Position numbers and translations under genes: made by a program
Notes under the pieces: model-generated
The model's database searches: none
The model's input: the letters and a program-made list of their open reading frames with translations, nothing else
What the model was told of the DNA's origin: nothing
In this document: piece by piece, positions 18,257-27,141 of the stretch
Layout: every line of letters starts with the position of its first letter
Position numbering within the stretch: position 1 is the first letter of the stretch
Assembly (NCBI RefSeq): GCF_052119645.1
Contig: NZ_JBGQOM010000001.1
Location: 666,024 to 730,023, forward strand
Direction of reading: 5' to 3'
Length of the DNA: 64,000 nt
From: Paraglaciecola sp030730205
GTDB lineage: Bacteria; Pseudomonadota; Gammaproteobacteria; Enterobacterales; Alteromonadaceae

Positions 18257-18268
18257 ACGTTATAACGT
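18257..18268. repeat. Perfect 12-bp palindrome before nagR
   Basis: ACGTTATAACGT is a perfect palindrome about 100 bp upstream of nagR. It differs from the NagR consensus (no TGTCA arms) but shares the ACGT elements. It could be part of a promoter (TATAAC resembles a -10) or a second regulator's site. Confidence 0.35.
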
Positions 18269-18364
18269 TGCAGCCATTGCGGCACAATGAATAAGAGTAT
18301 TTGCGACAAACCGGTAAAATCTCTATGCTGCTAACACTTTGGGTGGCCAAGAATGTGAGAATGA

Positions 18365-19387
18365 ATGAAAAAACCAACTATCAAGGATGTGGCAAAACTA
18401 GCCGGTGTTTCTTTTAAAACAGTATCCCGTGTGGTGAACGGAGAATCGTGTGTGAGTGAACAAGTCAAAAACAAAGTTCAACTTTGCATCGAGCAATTAA
18501 ACTACCAACCTAACCGTACGGCCCAAGTCATGCGGCGCGCTCCTAAATCTATCGCGTTTGTGTATGACAATCCAAATAGCCATTACGTAATAGAAATGCA
18601 AAACGGCATCTTGAGTGAGTGCCGAAAAAAAGGTTTTGAGTTAGTAATCCACCCTACCGACTCTCATTCAGAACAAGTAAAAAAAGACTTAGCGTCAATG
18701 ATAGGAACCAACTTAATTGGTGGGGTTATTCTCACCCCACCTCTGTCTGAAAATAATCAACTGATTACCTACTTGCTGAACCTCGACGCTAAGGTTGTGA
18801 GAATTCTATCTGGCTCACAAGCGCCGGATAGCTTATCGCCAACCATCTATGTGGATGACATCAATGCCGGACAAAAAATTACCAACCACCTGCTCACTTG
18901 CGGGCATAAACGCATTGCTTTTATAGGCCATCAGCTCTCACATATGTCGAGTGAAGGAAGGCTAACTGGCTATCGGAAGGCGCTAGCAACATCATCGATA
19001 CAAATAGATGAAAACATTATCTTACCCGGTGAATTCACCTTTGAATCCGGCGTAGAAATGACGAATAAGCTGATGGAGAAGAAACCGCGACCTACAGCTA
19101 TTTTTGCTTGTAATGACGAAATTGCAGCTGGTGCTATTTTTGCTGCACGCTTAAGAAATTTACGTGTTCCTGAAGACATTTCCATCGTAGGTTTTGAAGA
19201 CAGTCCCTTTTCCCGTCAGACTTGGCCTAAATTAACCACGGTGCATCAACCCAACGCCGATATCGCGGCAAAAGCCGCGGCGTTTCTGATTGATTTGATG
19301 TTGGATGCTCCCTGCGCTAAACCAAAGTCTTATGGCTTTCAATTAGACCTTGTTGAGCGAGATTCCGTGTTTCAACTTGCCGACTAA
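18365..19387 (+). CDS. nagR: LacI-family repressor NagR
   Basis: Predicted repressor of the GlcNAc regulon, with GlcNAc or GlcNAc-6-P as likely inducer. 340 residues: helix-turn-helix TIKDVAKLAGVSFKTVSRV at 5-23, hinge helix RTAQVMRR at about 52-59, then a periplasmic-binding-protein-like effector domain with IYVDDINAG and ACNDEIAAG. Divergent from the nag operon and followed by two operators and the TonB receptor. Confidence 0.9.
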   Translation: MKKPTIKDVAKLAGVSFKTVSRVVNGESCVSEQVKNKVQLCIEQLNYQPNRTAQVMRRAPKSIAFVYDNPNSHYVIEMQNGILSECRKKGFELVIHPTDSHSEQVKKDLASMIGTNLIGGVILTPPLSENNQLITYLLNLDAKVVRILSGSQAPDSLSPTIYVDDINAGQKITNHLLTCGHKRIAFIGHQLSHMSSEGRLTGYRKALATSSIQIDENIILPGEFTFESGVEMTNKLMEKKPRPTAIFACNDEIAAGAIFAARLRNLRVPEDISIVGFEDSPFSRQTWPKLTTVHQPNADIAAKAAAFLIDLMLDAPCAKPKSYGFQLDLVERDSVFQLAD

Positions 19388-19428
19388 GCCAAACTTGGTT
19401 GCGACTTAGCCCTTTCTGACATCAAAAA

Positions 19429-19464
19429 TGTCAACGTTGACAAATTAACATGACAACGTTGACA
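19429..19464 (+). promoter_or_regulatory. Tandem NagR operators and putative promoter of the TonB receptor gene
   Basis: Site 1 (19429-19442) TGTCAACGTTGACA is a perfect 14-bp palindrome. Site 2 (19451-19464) TGACAACGTTGACA has one mismatch. Centres are 22 bp apart, about two helical turns. Site 2 ends in TTGACA (19459-19464), a perfect -35 element; 17 bp later is a weak -10, TAGCGT (19482-19487). Bound repressor would cover the -35 box. Confidence 0.75.
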
Positions 19465-19584
19465 AACGATTTTCTCAATGATAGCGTAAAACCAGAGTGA
19501 TTAAAAAATCACCGCCCCGTTGGTTACACCATGGGTTATTGACTTCATTTGAATGGTTTATTTGCAACAACAAAAAGAGAGAAC

Positions 19585-22239
19585 ATGATGAAAACACAAG
19601 GGTTATACAGGTTGCGAAACAAAACTATTCTCGCTGCAGTCATTTCTGGCTTACTAGCACCGCAAATTGCTTTCGGGCAAGAACCGCTGACAGCCGAAGA
19701 AGACGTTGAGAAAATTTCTATTACCTATCGAGCAAGCTTAGCTGCCGCAGCAGATATGAAGCGTGAAGAAAACAAAGTGGCGGATATCATCACCTCTGAA
19801 GATATTGGTAAATTTCCCACTGAAAACATCGCTGAAGCTATTCAGCGTATTCCAGGTGTGCAAATATCAAACCTCAATGGTCGAGGATCAACCATCAGTG
19901 TTCGGGGCTTAGGCTCACAATTTGCCAGAACCACACTCAACGGCCAAACGTTTAAAAGTGCCGATTTCACCAGTGGCTTTCGCTTTGACATTATTCAATC
20001 AGAGTTAGCGTCCAATATTTCAGTGATTAAATCGCCTACCGCAGATATGGATAGCGGCGGTTTATCCGGTACCATCAATATCGATACCACCGATCCTTTG
20101 TTTTATTCTGAGCGAAAATTACTGGTATCAGGCAAGGCCCAATATTCTGAATTATCGCCTACGGGCGATGTGACCCCCAAGGGCACCGTGACGTATATTG
20201 ATCAGTTTTTAGATAATACCTTAGGTGTATTTTTAAATGCCGGGTACCAAGAACTCGACGATCGCGTCGACAACATGTGGATGGGGCGTTGGTTTGAAAA
20301 TGATGATGGTACTGTCACGCCACGACGCCCTCGATTCCGCCGCATTGATCGTGAGACTGAACGTAGCTTATTAAACGGTGCAATTCAGTGGCGCCCCAAC
20401 AGTCAATTTGAAGCCAAATTAACCGGCGTTTATGCCAAAGACGACACCGCTCAAGACCTAAACCAACAGGTATTTTTGTTTAACCGCGATCAAATAACTA
20501 CCGTGGGCGAAGCAAGCAATGGTGTGTATTCGCATATTAACATCAATGGTTTTACCCTTGAAAATAACCGGCAATTAGAAGACAAAGACGCTACCAGCAA
20601 GGCTTTGACTCTTGAGAGTAAATATACCCTCGAAGATTGGACCCTATCGAGCGTGCTCAACTATACGTCGGGCAAAGCAAAACACGGTGAAGAAGCGGCA
20701 ATCTTAGCTACCGTAATTGATGCAGAATTAGATATTTCAGACAAAGACAATATTATCTTTACGCCCTCTAGCAATTTAGCTGATGCGGCATTATACCCAG
20801 CGATTATGCCCCGAAATGAATACCCTAACGGTGCAGATCGCTTTATGGAATCTGATGAAACCTCAATACAGTTCGATGCCAAAAAACTATTAGACGAGGG
20901 TTTCTTCAGTGCCCTAGCGATAGGGGTAAAATACAGTAATGAAACCTTTGACCGAGAAGTATATCGGACTGACCGAGCAGCCATTGGCGACGCAGATCCA
21001 GATGATCTCCCCTTAATGGCAGAATACGGTGAGCTGGTAAGTGACTTTTTAGACAACGAAATGTCGGTTCCCCACAGCTGGATTGCGCCTAATATACAAG
21101 CTTACCGTGATGCATTAAAAGCTGAAGGTGCGGTTGTTCCAACCTTTTTTGCTGCTCAATCAAGTTACTCCATCGAGCGCGATGTATTCTCTGCATATTT
21201 AATGGCTGATTTTGAAACCGAAATCGCTGGGTTTCCTGTACGGGGTAATATTGGTGGCCGTTACGAAACCACCAACCGTGACATCAATACTTATCTGACC
21301 GGTGATACCAACCCATTAAACGGAGAAATTAAAGAAATCATTGGTGAATATACCAGTTCATTTGATTACAGCAATTTCTTACCCAGTGCCAATATCGTCT
21401 TTGAGTTAAATGACGAAATGCAAGTGCGTTTTGCCGCGGCTAAAGTACTCGTTAGGCCTATTATTACTTCTGATACTCAGCTTGCCCCATCAGAAACGGC
21501 ATCAAATAACTCATTCGGCACCTCCACCTACGATATCAATTTAGGCCAAACCGAAATGGAAGCCATGACGGCAGACCAAGTCGATTTAGGCTGGGAATGG
21601 TATTACGGCGAAGGTGATTCAGTCACTGTTAGTCTATTCGCCAAAGGCATTAAAAACGGTACCGTAACAGAATTTGTTTGCCCCAGTGATTACAACGGCA
21701 CTGCGTTAAGCGCTAGCGGCAGTGACTGCATTGATGGTAGCGGCAATATTTACGATATCAGTAGCACGTACAACGACTCATCAACCCTCAATATCAAAGG
21801 GTATGAGTTAGCGTGGAATCAAGGCTTTGACCCGTTTTTACCCGTTGCGGGTTTTGGTATGTCGAGTAACTATACCCGTATTTTAGTGGGAGATAGCGAA
21901 GGATACACCCTAACTAATTCATCAGAGCAGACGTGGAACCTCACTGGTTATTGGGAAGATGAACAGTTCAGTGCACGTATTTCACTGAATCATCGCAGTC
22001 CTTATATTCAAGACAGTACCGATGCATTTTTTGCTCGTGAAGGTCGTGTAGTTGATGGGCGCAATCAAATTGATGTGTTATTAGGTTGGGAGGTTACCGA
22101 ACAGCTTAACCTGCGCTTCGGTGCGCTTAACCTTAACGGTCAAGATGAAGAAGCTTATCGCGATGAAGAGACTCAAGCTTGGCAAACACTTAGCGTGATT
22201 GGTCGCAGTTACTATTTAAATGCGACCTACAGCTTTTAA
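19585..22239 (+). CDS. TonB-dependent outer-membrane receptor of the GlcNAc regulon
   Basis: Active outer-membrane uptake of a glycan or oligosaccharide, powered by TonB. The ATG pair at 19585 follows AGAGAG and opens a signal peptide ending AFGQ; the upstream ATG at 19549 is rejected. 884 residues: plug domain about 45-170 with IPGVQISNLNGRGSTISVRG, then the 22-strand barrel ending in the aromatic YLNATYSF. It is of the large TonB-receptor class common for sugars in Alteromonadales. Operators upstream and GH89 downstream suggest alpha-GlcNAc-containing ligands (inference). Confidence 0.88.
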   Translation: MMKTQGLYRLRNKTILAAVISGLLAPQIAFGQEPLTAEEDVEKISITYRASLAAAADMKREENKVADIITSEDIGKFPTENIAEAIQRIPGVQISNLNGRGSTISVRGLGSQFARTTLNGQTFKSADFTSGFRFDIIQSELASNISVIKSPTADMDSGGLSGTINIDTTDPLFYSERKLLVSGKAQYSELSPTGDVTPKGTVTYIDQFLDNTLGVFLNAGYQELDDRVDNMWMGRWFENDDGTVTPRRPRFRRIDRETERSLLNGAIQWRPNSQFEAKLTGVYAKDDTAQDLNQQVFLFNRDQITTVGEASNGVYSHININGFTLENNRQLEDKDATSKALTLESKYTLEDWTLSSVLNYTSGKAKHGEEAAILATVIDAELDISDKDNIIFTPSSNLADAALYPAIMPRNEYPNGADRFMESDETSIQFDAKKLLDEGFFSALAIGVKYSNETFDREVYRTDRAAIGDADPDDLPLMAEYGELVSDFLDNEMSVPHSWIAPNIQAYRDALKAEGAVVPTFFAAQSSYSIERDVFSAYLMADFETEIAGFPVRGNIGGRYETTNRDINTYLTGDTNPLNGEIKEIIGEYTSSFDYSNFLPSANIVFELNDEMQVRFAAAKVLVRPIITSDTQLAPSETASNNSFGTSTYDINLGQTEMEAMTADQVDLGWEWYYGEGDSVTVSLFAKGIKNGTVTEFVCPSDYNGTALSASGSDCIDGSGNIYDISSTYNDSSTLNIKGYELAWNQGFDPFLPVAGFGMSSNYTRILVGDSEGYTLTNSSEQTWNLTGYWEDEQFSARISLNHRSPYIQDSTDAFFAREGRVVDGRNQIDVLLGWEVTEQLNLRFGALNLNGQDEEAYRDEETQAWQTLSVIGRSYYLNATYSF

Positions 22240-22255
22240 CTCGTTCATGTGTGTG

Positions 22256-22294
22256 GGGCACACAAACAGCATCGCTGATTGCTGTGCCCTTTTT
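22256..22294 (+). terminator. Terminator of the TonB receptor gene
   Basis: GGGCACA/TGTGCCC outer stem with an inner CAGCA/TGC pairing, followed by TTTTT. It separates the receptor from the GH89 gene, so GH89 probably has its own promoter or depends on read-through. Confidence 0.75.
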
Positions 22295-22359
22295 ATGTCT
22301 TCACATCGTATTTACTCAATGTGTAAGATGACTTTAGTACATTAAAAAGGATAAATTCA

Positions 22360-24606
22360 ATGGGTAAAACTCGCCTACGCATCAGCACTTTTCTGACAAT
22401 TGCTTTTGCTGTTTTATTTCTAACGTCTTGCAATAACGCCAAGCAGGCACCGCTTGAACAGGAAAGTGACACAGAAAAAAGCGTACGCGACGTCTTTCAA
22501 CGAGTGAGTCAACGCACTCTTTCAAATGTACATTTTTCACTGGTAGTTGATAACGAAGACGACTGGTATCAAGTGTCAGCGCAAAATGGTCAGCTTACAA
22601 TTACTGCAAACGTGCCTACCGCACTTAGCTATGGTACCTACCAGTATTTACGCAGTATCGGCGCCATGGCGGTTAGCTGGGAAGGTAGTCGTATTGCATT
22701 TCCGCAATCATTTGACGATTATCAAGGCAAAAAAGTCACGTCTTTATTTCAGCAGCGTGCCTATTTGAATGTGTGCGCCTACGGTTACACCATGCCGTGG
22801 TGGGATTGGCCAGAGTGGCAAAAGGAACTGGATTGGATGGCACTGCACGGTGTCAATAATCCTGTGGCGATGGAAGGACAAGAATACATCTGGCAAAAGT
22901 TATGGAATGAGTTTGGCGTTGATAACGACGAGCTCAAGCAGTATTTTTCTGGCCCTGCTTTTACTCCTTGGCAGCGCATGGGCAACATTGAAGGGCACGA
23001 AGGTCCTCTGCCTCAAACTTGGATAAATAAAAAGCACCAACTGCAAAAGCAAATTATTACTCGTATGCACGCCCTAGGTATGCAACCCGTGGTGCCTGCG
23101 TTTGGGGGGTATGTACCCAAGAAATTTATTAGTTTGTTTCCTGAGGCCAAAATTTCTCCCATGCCTAAATGGACCGGGTTTGCGCAAGAAACCTATTGGT
23201 TAGACCCCGCCGACCCCCTATTTGCCAAGGTCGCTAAGCGCTTCATCGAGTTATACAACCAAGAATACGGCCAACAGCAATACTATTTGTCTGATTCATT
23301 TAACGAAATGCTCCCCCCTGTTTCAGATGAAAACCGTTACGCTGAATTAGCCCAATATGGCGAAAAGATCTATCAATCAATTCAACAATCTGCGCCTGGC
23401 GCAACGTGGGTCATGCAAGGTTGGATGTTTGGTGCTGACGAAGAATTTTGGGACTTAGCCTCTATAGAAGCTTTTTTGAATAAAGTGCCCGATGACAAAG
23501 TGATGATCCACGACATTGGTAACGACCGCTACCATGTGTGGCAACGAGCGAAGGGATTTTTTAATAAACAGTGGATTTATGGCTTTATCCACAATTACGG
23601 TGGTAGCAACCCTGTTTATGGCGATTTTGATTACTACCAACAACAGGTCAGTGAGCTACTCATTTCGCCCGAAGCAGGCAATGTAACAGGCTTTGGTGTT
23701 TTTCCTGAAGGTATTAACAACAACTCTGTCGTTTATGACTATATGTTTGATTTGCCATGGAATAATCAAGGCGCTAGCCGCGATGCATGGCTACAGTCAT
23801 ACCTTAGCGCTCGCTATGGTCAGCTTTCTGATAGCCAACTTGACGCATGGAGCACCATTAGCGACGCAGTATTCACTACTAAATATTGGTCACCCCGTTG
23901 GTGGGAAGGCTCGGCGGGTGCTTATGTATTTACTAAACGCCCCTCAAGTAAACTTATGGACTTTGATGACCATCCCACTGATTTGGCTAAGCTTGACGAG
24001 GGGATCAAGCAGCTACTTGATAGCGCCGAAGCGCTGCAAGAATCTTCATTGTTTATTTATGATCTCGTTGATTTCGTCAAGCAGTCAATATCCCTGCACA
24101 TCGATAACCTATTGCAGCAAAGTATTGTGTTGTATCAGCAAGGTAAATCTGAAGAAGGTGATGACTTAGTGGCGACAATCGCCAAACTAACAAGCCGTTT
24201 AGATTCTCTACTTGGCCTGCATGATGAAACCCTCGGCACCTGGATAGATGATGCAAAGGCTTACGGTGATACAGCAACCGAGTCTGCTTATTATGCCTTA
24301 AATGCAAAACAACAAATTACCCTGTGGGGTGGACCAAACTTAAAAGATTACGCTTCTAAGGTATGGCAAGGCATGTACAAAGACTTTTATTTACCTCGCT
24401 GGACCTTGTATTTAAACAAAATTAAAGCCGCTGGCAAACCGCTAACAGACAGTGAAGAAGCACAGGCCCAACAAGATTTAATCACATGGGAGAAAGACTG
24501 GGTTGCGACTCACACGCCAAGCCCACAGGCCAAACCAGCACAGCCATTGACAGACCTTAGACAATTGATGCAAGTGCTCGAATTAACGCAAAAAGTAAAC
24601 CCTTAG
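22360..24606 (+). CDS. Alpha-N-acetylglucosaminidase lipoprotein, GH89 (NAGLU-like)
   Basis: Hydrolyses terminal alpha-linked GlcNAc. 748 residues with a lipoprotein signal (LTSC, Cys24), so it is membrane anchored. The three NAGLU domains are visible: N-terminal about 40-120, TIM-barrel about 125-465, helical C-terminal about 470-748. Predicted catalytic pair Glu316 (SDSFNEM) and Glu450 (FPEGINNNS), which correspond to Glu316 and Glu446 of human NAGLU; the aromatic motif MPWWDWPEWQ is at 145-154. Ribosome site AAGGAT before the ATG. Candidate substrates are alpha-GlcNAc-capped glycans or heparan-like chains, not chitin. Confidence 0.92.
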   Translation: MGKTRLRISTFLTIAFAVLFLTSCNNAKQAPLEQESDTEKSVRDVFQRVSQRTLSNVHFSLVVDNEDDWYQVSAQNGQLTITANVPTALSYGTYQYLRSIGAMAVSWEGSRIAFPQSFDDYQGKKVTSLFQQRAYLNVCAYGYTMPWWDWPEWQKELDWMALHGVNNPVAMEGQEYIWQKLWNEFGVDNDELKQYFSGPAFTPWQRMGNIEGHEGPLPQTWINKKHQLQKQIITRMHALGMQPVVPAFGGYVPKKFISLFPEAKISPMPKWTGFAQETYWLDPADPLFAKVAKRFIELYNQEYGQQQYYLSDSFNEMLPPVSDENRYAELAQYGEKIYQSIQQSAPGATWVMQGWMFGADEEFWDLASIEAFLNKVPDDKVMIHDIGNDRYHVWQRAKGFFNKQWIYGFIHNYGGSNPVYGDFDYYQQQVSELLISPEAGNVTGFGVFPEGINNNSVVYDYMFDLPWNNQGASRDAWLQSYLSARYGQLSDSQLDAWSTISDAVFTTKYWSPRWWEGSAGAYVFTKRPSSKLMDFDDHPTDLAKLDEGIKQLLDSAEALQESSLFIYDLVDFVKQSISLHIDNLLQQSIVLYQQGKSEEGDDLVATIAKLTSRLDSLLGLHDETLGTWIDDAKAYGDTATESAYYALNAKQQITLWGGPNLKDYASKVWQGMYKDFYLPRWTLYLNKIKAAGKPLTDSEEAQAQQDLITWEKDWVATHTPSPQAKPAQPLTDLRQLMQVLELTQKVNP

Positions 24607-24701
24607 GCGATAGGTTATTCATTAGTGATCAACCAAGGTAAAACTAGCTTAGTTGTTTATGCTTGAGTAAAAAACCTACTCAGTTTGATGATGAGAAAAT
24701 T

Positions 24702-24740
24702 ACTCTTCATACCATCACAAATACTGATGGCATGAAGAGT
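24702..24740. repeat. 16-bp inverted repeat between convergent genes
   Basis: ACTCTTCATACCATCA and TGATGGCATGAAGAGT pair over 16 positions with one mismatch, around a 7-base loop. It lies between the GH89 gene and the convergent YjfB-like gene. There is no T-run on either side. It may be a 3' end-forming hairpin for both transcripts. Confidence 0.45.
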
Positions 24741-24753
24741 CTACGCAATTACA

Positions 24754-24942
24754 TTAGGCAAATGTATCGATAGTCGATCCTAAACTGCCTGTATTTGCTG
24801 CTTTTGGCACGTCAGCTGCTGATTCCAGCAGTTGAAGCGTCGCTTGACCATCACGCTCTTGCTGAGATTTAGCAAGCTGTAATGCTTTAATTTCAAGCGC
24901 CGACCCGGATGCACCAGAGGAACCAGCCCCTTGAATATCCAT
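24754..24942 (-). CDS. YjfB-like putative motility protein
   Basis: 62 residues behind a strong ribosome site (AGGGGAG). The middle is a Lys/Gln-rich helix (EIKALQLAKSQQ) and the end LGSTIDTFA, with ATLQLLESA before it, matches the pattern of the small YjfB family, labelled putative motility proteins but without known function. No flagellar genes are in the window. Confidence 0.6.
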   Translation of the reverse strand: MDIQGAGSSGASGSALEIKALQLAKSQQERDGQATLQLLESAADVPKAANTGSLGSTIDTFA

Positions 24943-25034
24943 ACCAACTCCCCTATTGCTTGTAGCAAGGTTTAAAAACGGGCAGAATTGCCCGCCTCGT
25001 CACCTTATCGACCAACTGTAGAAAAACTTTAGCC

Positions 25035-25343
25035 ATGCAATCAATTATTCAAAAACTAGCTGAAAACTTACAACTGATTTATCGAAAAGCCATAGATGCA
25101 GACCACATCATTGGTCAATTGCGTAACGACGGAAAAGGCAAGTTCACTGCCATTTTTCCAGATAGCGCCGGCTTTGAGCACCAAGGAAAGTTTTTTAAAC
25201 CTTATGTAGAAGAAGTCGCAAAAGCAATTTTAGAACTTAGCGAACAAGATGAAGAGACCCAGAAAAAAAACATCGCTACCATCGCCAAACAGATGGAGTT
25301 ACTGTTATCCACTTTAGGGCAATTTCAAAGCAGTGTGCGGTAA
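25035..25343 (+). CDS. Small hypothetical protein
   Basis: 102 residues, soluble, no signal or membrane segment. It opens MQSIIQKLAENLQLIYRK and contains KGKFTAIFPDSAGF and a long C-terminal helix with Gln/Lys. Codon use looks like its neighbours. No clear ribosome site before ATG 25035. Family not recognised. Confidence 0.55.
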   Translation: MQSIIQKLAENLQLIYRKAIDADHIIGQLRNDGKGKFTAIFPDSAGFEHQGKFFKPYVEEVAKAILELSEQDEETQKKNIATIAKQMELLLSTLGQFQSSVR

Positions 25344-25442
25344 AAACACCCTATCGTGATTTAAAGGGCGCTTTTCTTTCATTTTTAATAGTTAACGTCC
25401 ATACTTTTGGGTGAACAAAAATCGACCTAAACAGGAGGGAAC

Positions 25443-25775
25443 ATGGATTTATCATCAATTGGCAACGTGCCGCAATTGGCGATTGCGAGTGCCCCTCTAA
25501 AACCCACACCCAATGAAAAGCCAGTGGCTTTTGGAATTGGCCAAGACAAAACGGTGGAGTTGTCTGCGCAAGGTAAAATCTTGCAACAAGCTGAGCAAGC
25601 ACAAAATCAACGCACTCAAGCGCTTCAAACAAATACCGAACAAAATACGCCAGCAAATACTGAACAAACAAACGACTTTGTGCGTGTATCAAGTAGTGTG
25701 GGTAGCGCTCAAAAAAATAACCTCAGTAGCGAACAAGCCACTGAGGTATATCGTTCTATCGAAAAGTTACTCTAA
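25443..25775 (+). CDS. Small Gln/Asn-rich hypothetical protein
   Basis: 110 residues behind a near-perfect ribosome site (AGGAGGGAAC). Low-complexity Gln/Asn/Thr-rich middle (about 45-80), with VELSAQGKILQQA at 39-51 and a C-terminal amphipathic helix QATEVYRSIEKLL. Short proteins with a V.LS..G....Q block often occur near flagellar genes, but no firm family is assigned. Confidence 0.6.
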   Translation: MDLSSIGNVPQLAIASAPLKPTPNEKPVAFGIGQDKTVELSAQGKILQQAEQAQNQRTQALQTNTEQNTPANTEQTNDFVRVSSSVGSAQKNNLSSEQATEVYRSIEKLL

Positions 25776-25800
25776 GCAAGTAAAGAACGACTTCTATAGA

Positions 25801-27081
25801 TTATTGATGTAACGCTAAAGCATCAATTCTGTGATGGATCTCGTTAACGAGTTTTAAATATTCAGGGCTGTCAACTTTGTCGAACCGCTGGGTAAACTCT
25901 GTTTTACTAAAGCCTTCGGGTAAGTCTTTGATACTGGGAAAAAACACACCTTCGCTCGAGTTACTTGCCAGTGCCCTTTGTAAGCCTAAGGCTTTTTCAG
26001 GTTCAGTGGCGGTTTGAGCAAACTTAACCCCGGCATAGTCGGCGCTTAGGTCAACAAAGCTATAACCACTGCCACCTTGACCTCTATCCATCAGTTCTTT
26101 AAATTCACCGATAGCAATACTAAGCCCTTGTTCAGATAAAATTTTGATCGCCGCAGAAAAAATAAAATGCTGACTTAAATCAACTCGCTTCGCTAAAACG
26201 GTTGGCGCGCGGGGTTTAACAACGCTGCCAGAGCTAGGCTGCACCTCACCCACAAAATTGGCAAAACGATGATGGCCCGCAAAAATAGCTAAGGCCAAAA
26301 TGGCCGCTTCATTTTCTTTTACTGCCGTGTCGTAGCTTGAGCGACTTTGTGCTTTAGCAAATAAAGGGCTAATGAAAGTGGCTAACGATTGAGAGCGTGA
26401 TGACTTAGCCTCAGGTTGCTGACTTAAAAACGTTAAATAGTAGGCTGTACGTAAACGAAGTTCTTCATCACCTGTGCGGTCCATGCCTTGTTTAACGGTA
26501 TTAAGTTCATTTAGAAAGTCATTCAATGGTCTGATATTGAGCATCATTTCATCGTCATTCATGGCGACGCTCTCAACTTGCGCGATGAATTGGTCGCCCA
26601 AATCACTCTTGGTATACCAGTTTACCATGGTAGTAACCATTGAAACGGCTACGTTACCGGGGATAGATAATGCGCCGACTCGCACATGTTCAACGTCTAT
26701 GCCTTGGGACGGTAATATCTTAATATCAATATTTAAGTATTGTCCTAGAGGGTTGTCAGGCAATTGATAAGAAGCAAGTGTCGTCATGCCATTGGTAGAA
26801 ATAGACACCTTGCCGCTAAATTGTTTATGAGCCCGCTGTACAAAACCAACTAAACTATTAAGTTGATCGTTACTTAAGGTGATTGTTTGATGCTTGGAAC
26901 GGTTCTTTAAACTCTCGCTAATTTGGCGCATTAACTCTTTGACAGAATCAGCCTCGCCAACTTGTTGACTGCTGTTGGCCACAACCAAAGGTTGTGATTC
27001 AAGCGCAAAAAACACCAAGCCAGCTAAGGTCATCACCAGCAAAAAAAACAAAACCAAGAAAAATTTAAGGACCTTTAGCAC
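25801..27081 (-). CDS. Membrane-anchored conserved protein downstream of parE
   Basis: About 426 residues. One N-terminal transmembrane helix (about 8-28) is followed by a large extracytoplasmic domain. Starts possible are TTG 27096, GTG 27093 and GTG 27081; the last has GGAG five bases upstream and is preferred. It has a C-terminal block GYSFVDLSADYAGVKFA. Family not recognised. It follows parE by about 60 bp on the same strand, so it is probably the last gene of that operon. Confidence 0.65.
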   Translation of the reverse strand: MLKVLKFFLVLFFLLVMTLAGLVFFALESQPLVVANSSQQVGEADSVKELMRQISESLKNRSKHQTITLSNDQLNSLVGFVQRAHKQFSGKVSISTNGMTTLASYQLPDNPLGQYLNIDIKILPSQGIDVEHVRVGALSIPGNVAVSMVTTMVNWYTKSDLGDQFIAQVESVAMNDDEMMLNIRPLNDFLNELNTVKQGMDRTGDEELRLRTAYYLTFLSQQPEAKSSRSQSLATFISPLFAKAQSRSSYDTAVKENEAAILALAIFAGHHRFANFVGEVQPSSGSVVKPRAPTVLAKRVDLSQHFIFSAAIKILSEQGLSIAIGEFKELMDRGQGGSGYSFVDLSADYAGVKFAQTATEPEKALGLQRALASNSSEGVFFPSIKDLPEGFSKTEFTQRFDKVDSPEYLKLVNEIHHRIDALALHQ

Positions 27082-27141
27082 CTTACACTCCACCAAAATC
27101 GAAGACTTTCACACACCGAAGTACTTAGCGCTTCTCTAATT

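Noticed and set aside
20661..21056. 131-codon antisense ORF in the TonB receptor gene
   Set aside because: Fully inside a well-supported gene, no start signal, no recognised protein.
23693..24169. 158-codon alternative-frame ORF inside the GH89 gene
   Set aside because: Shadow frame; the GH89 frame is strongly supported across the same bases.
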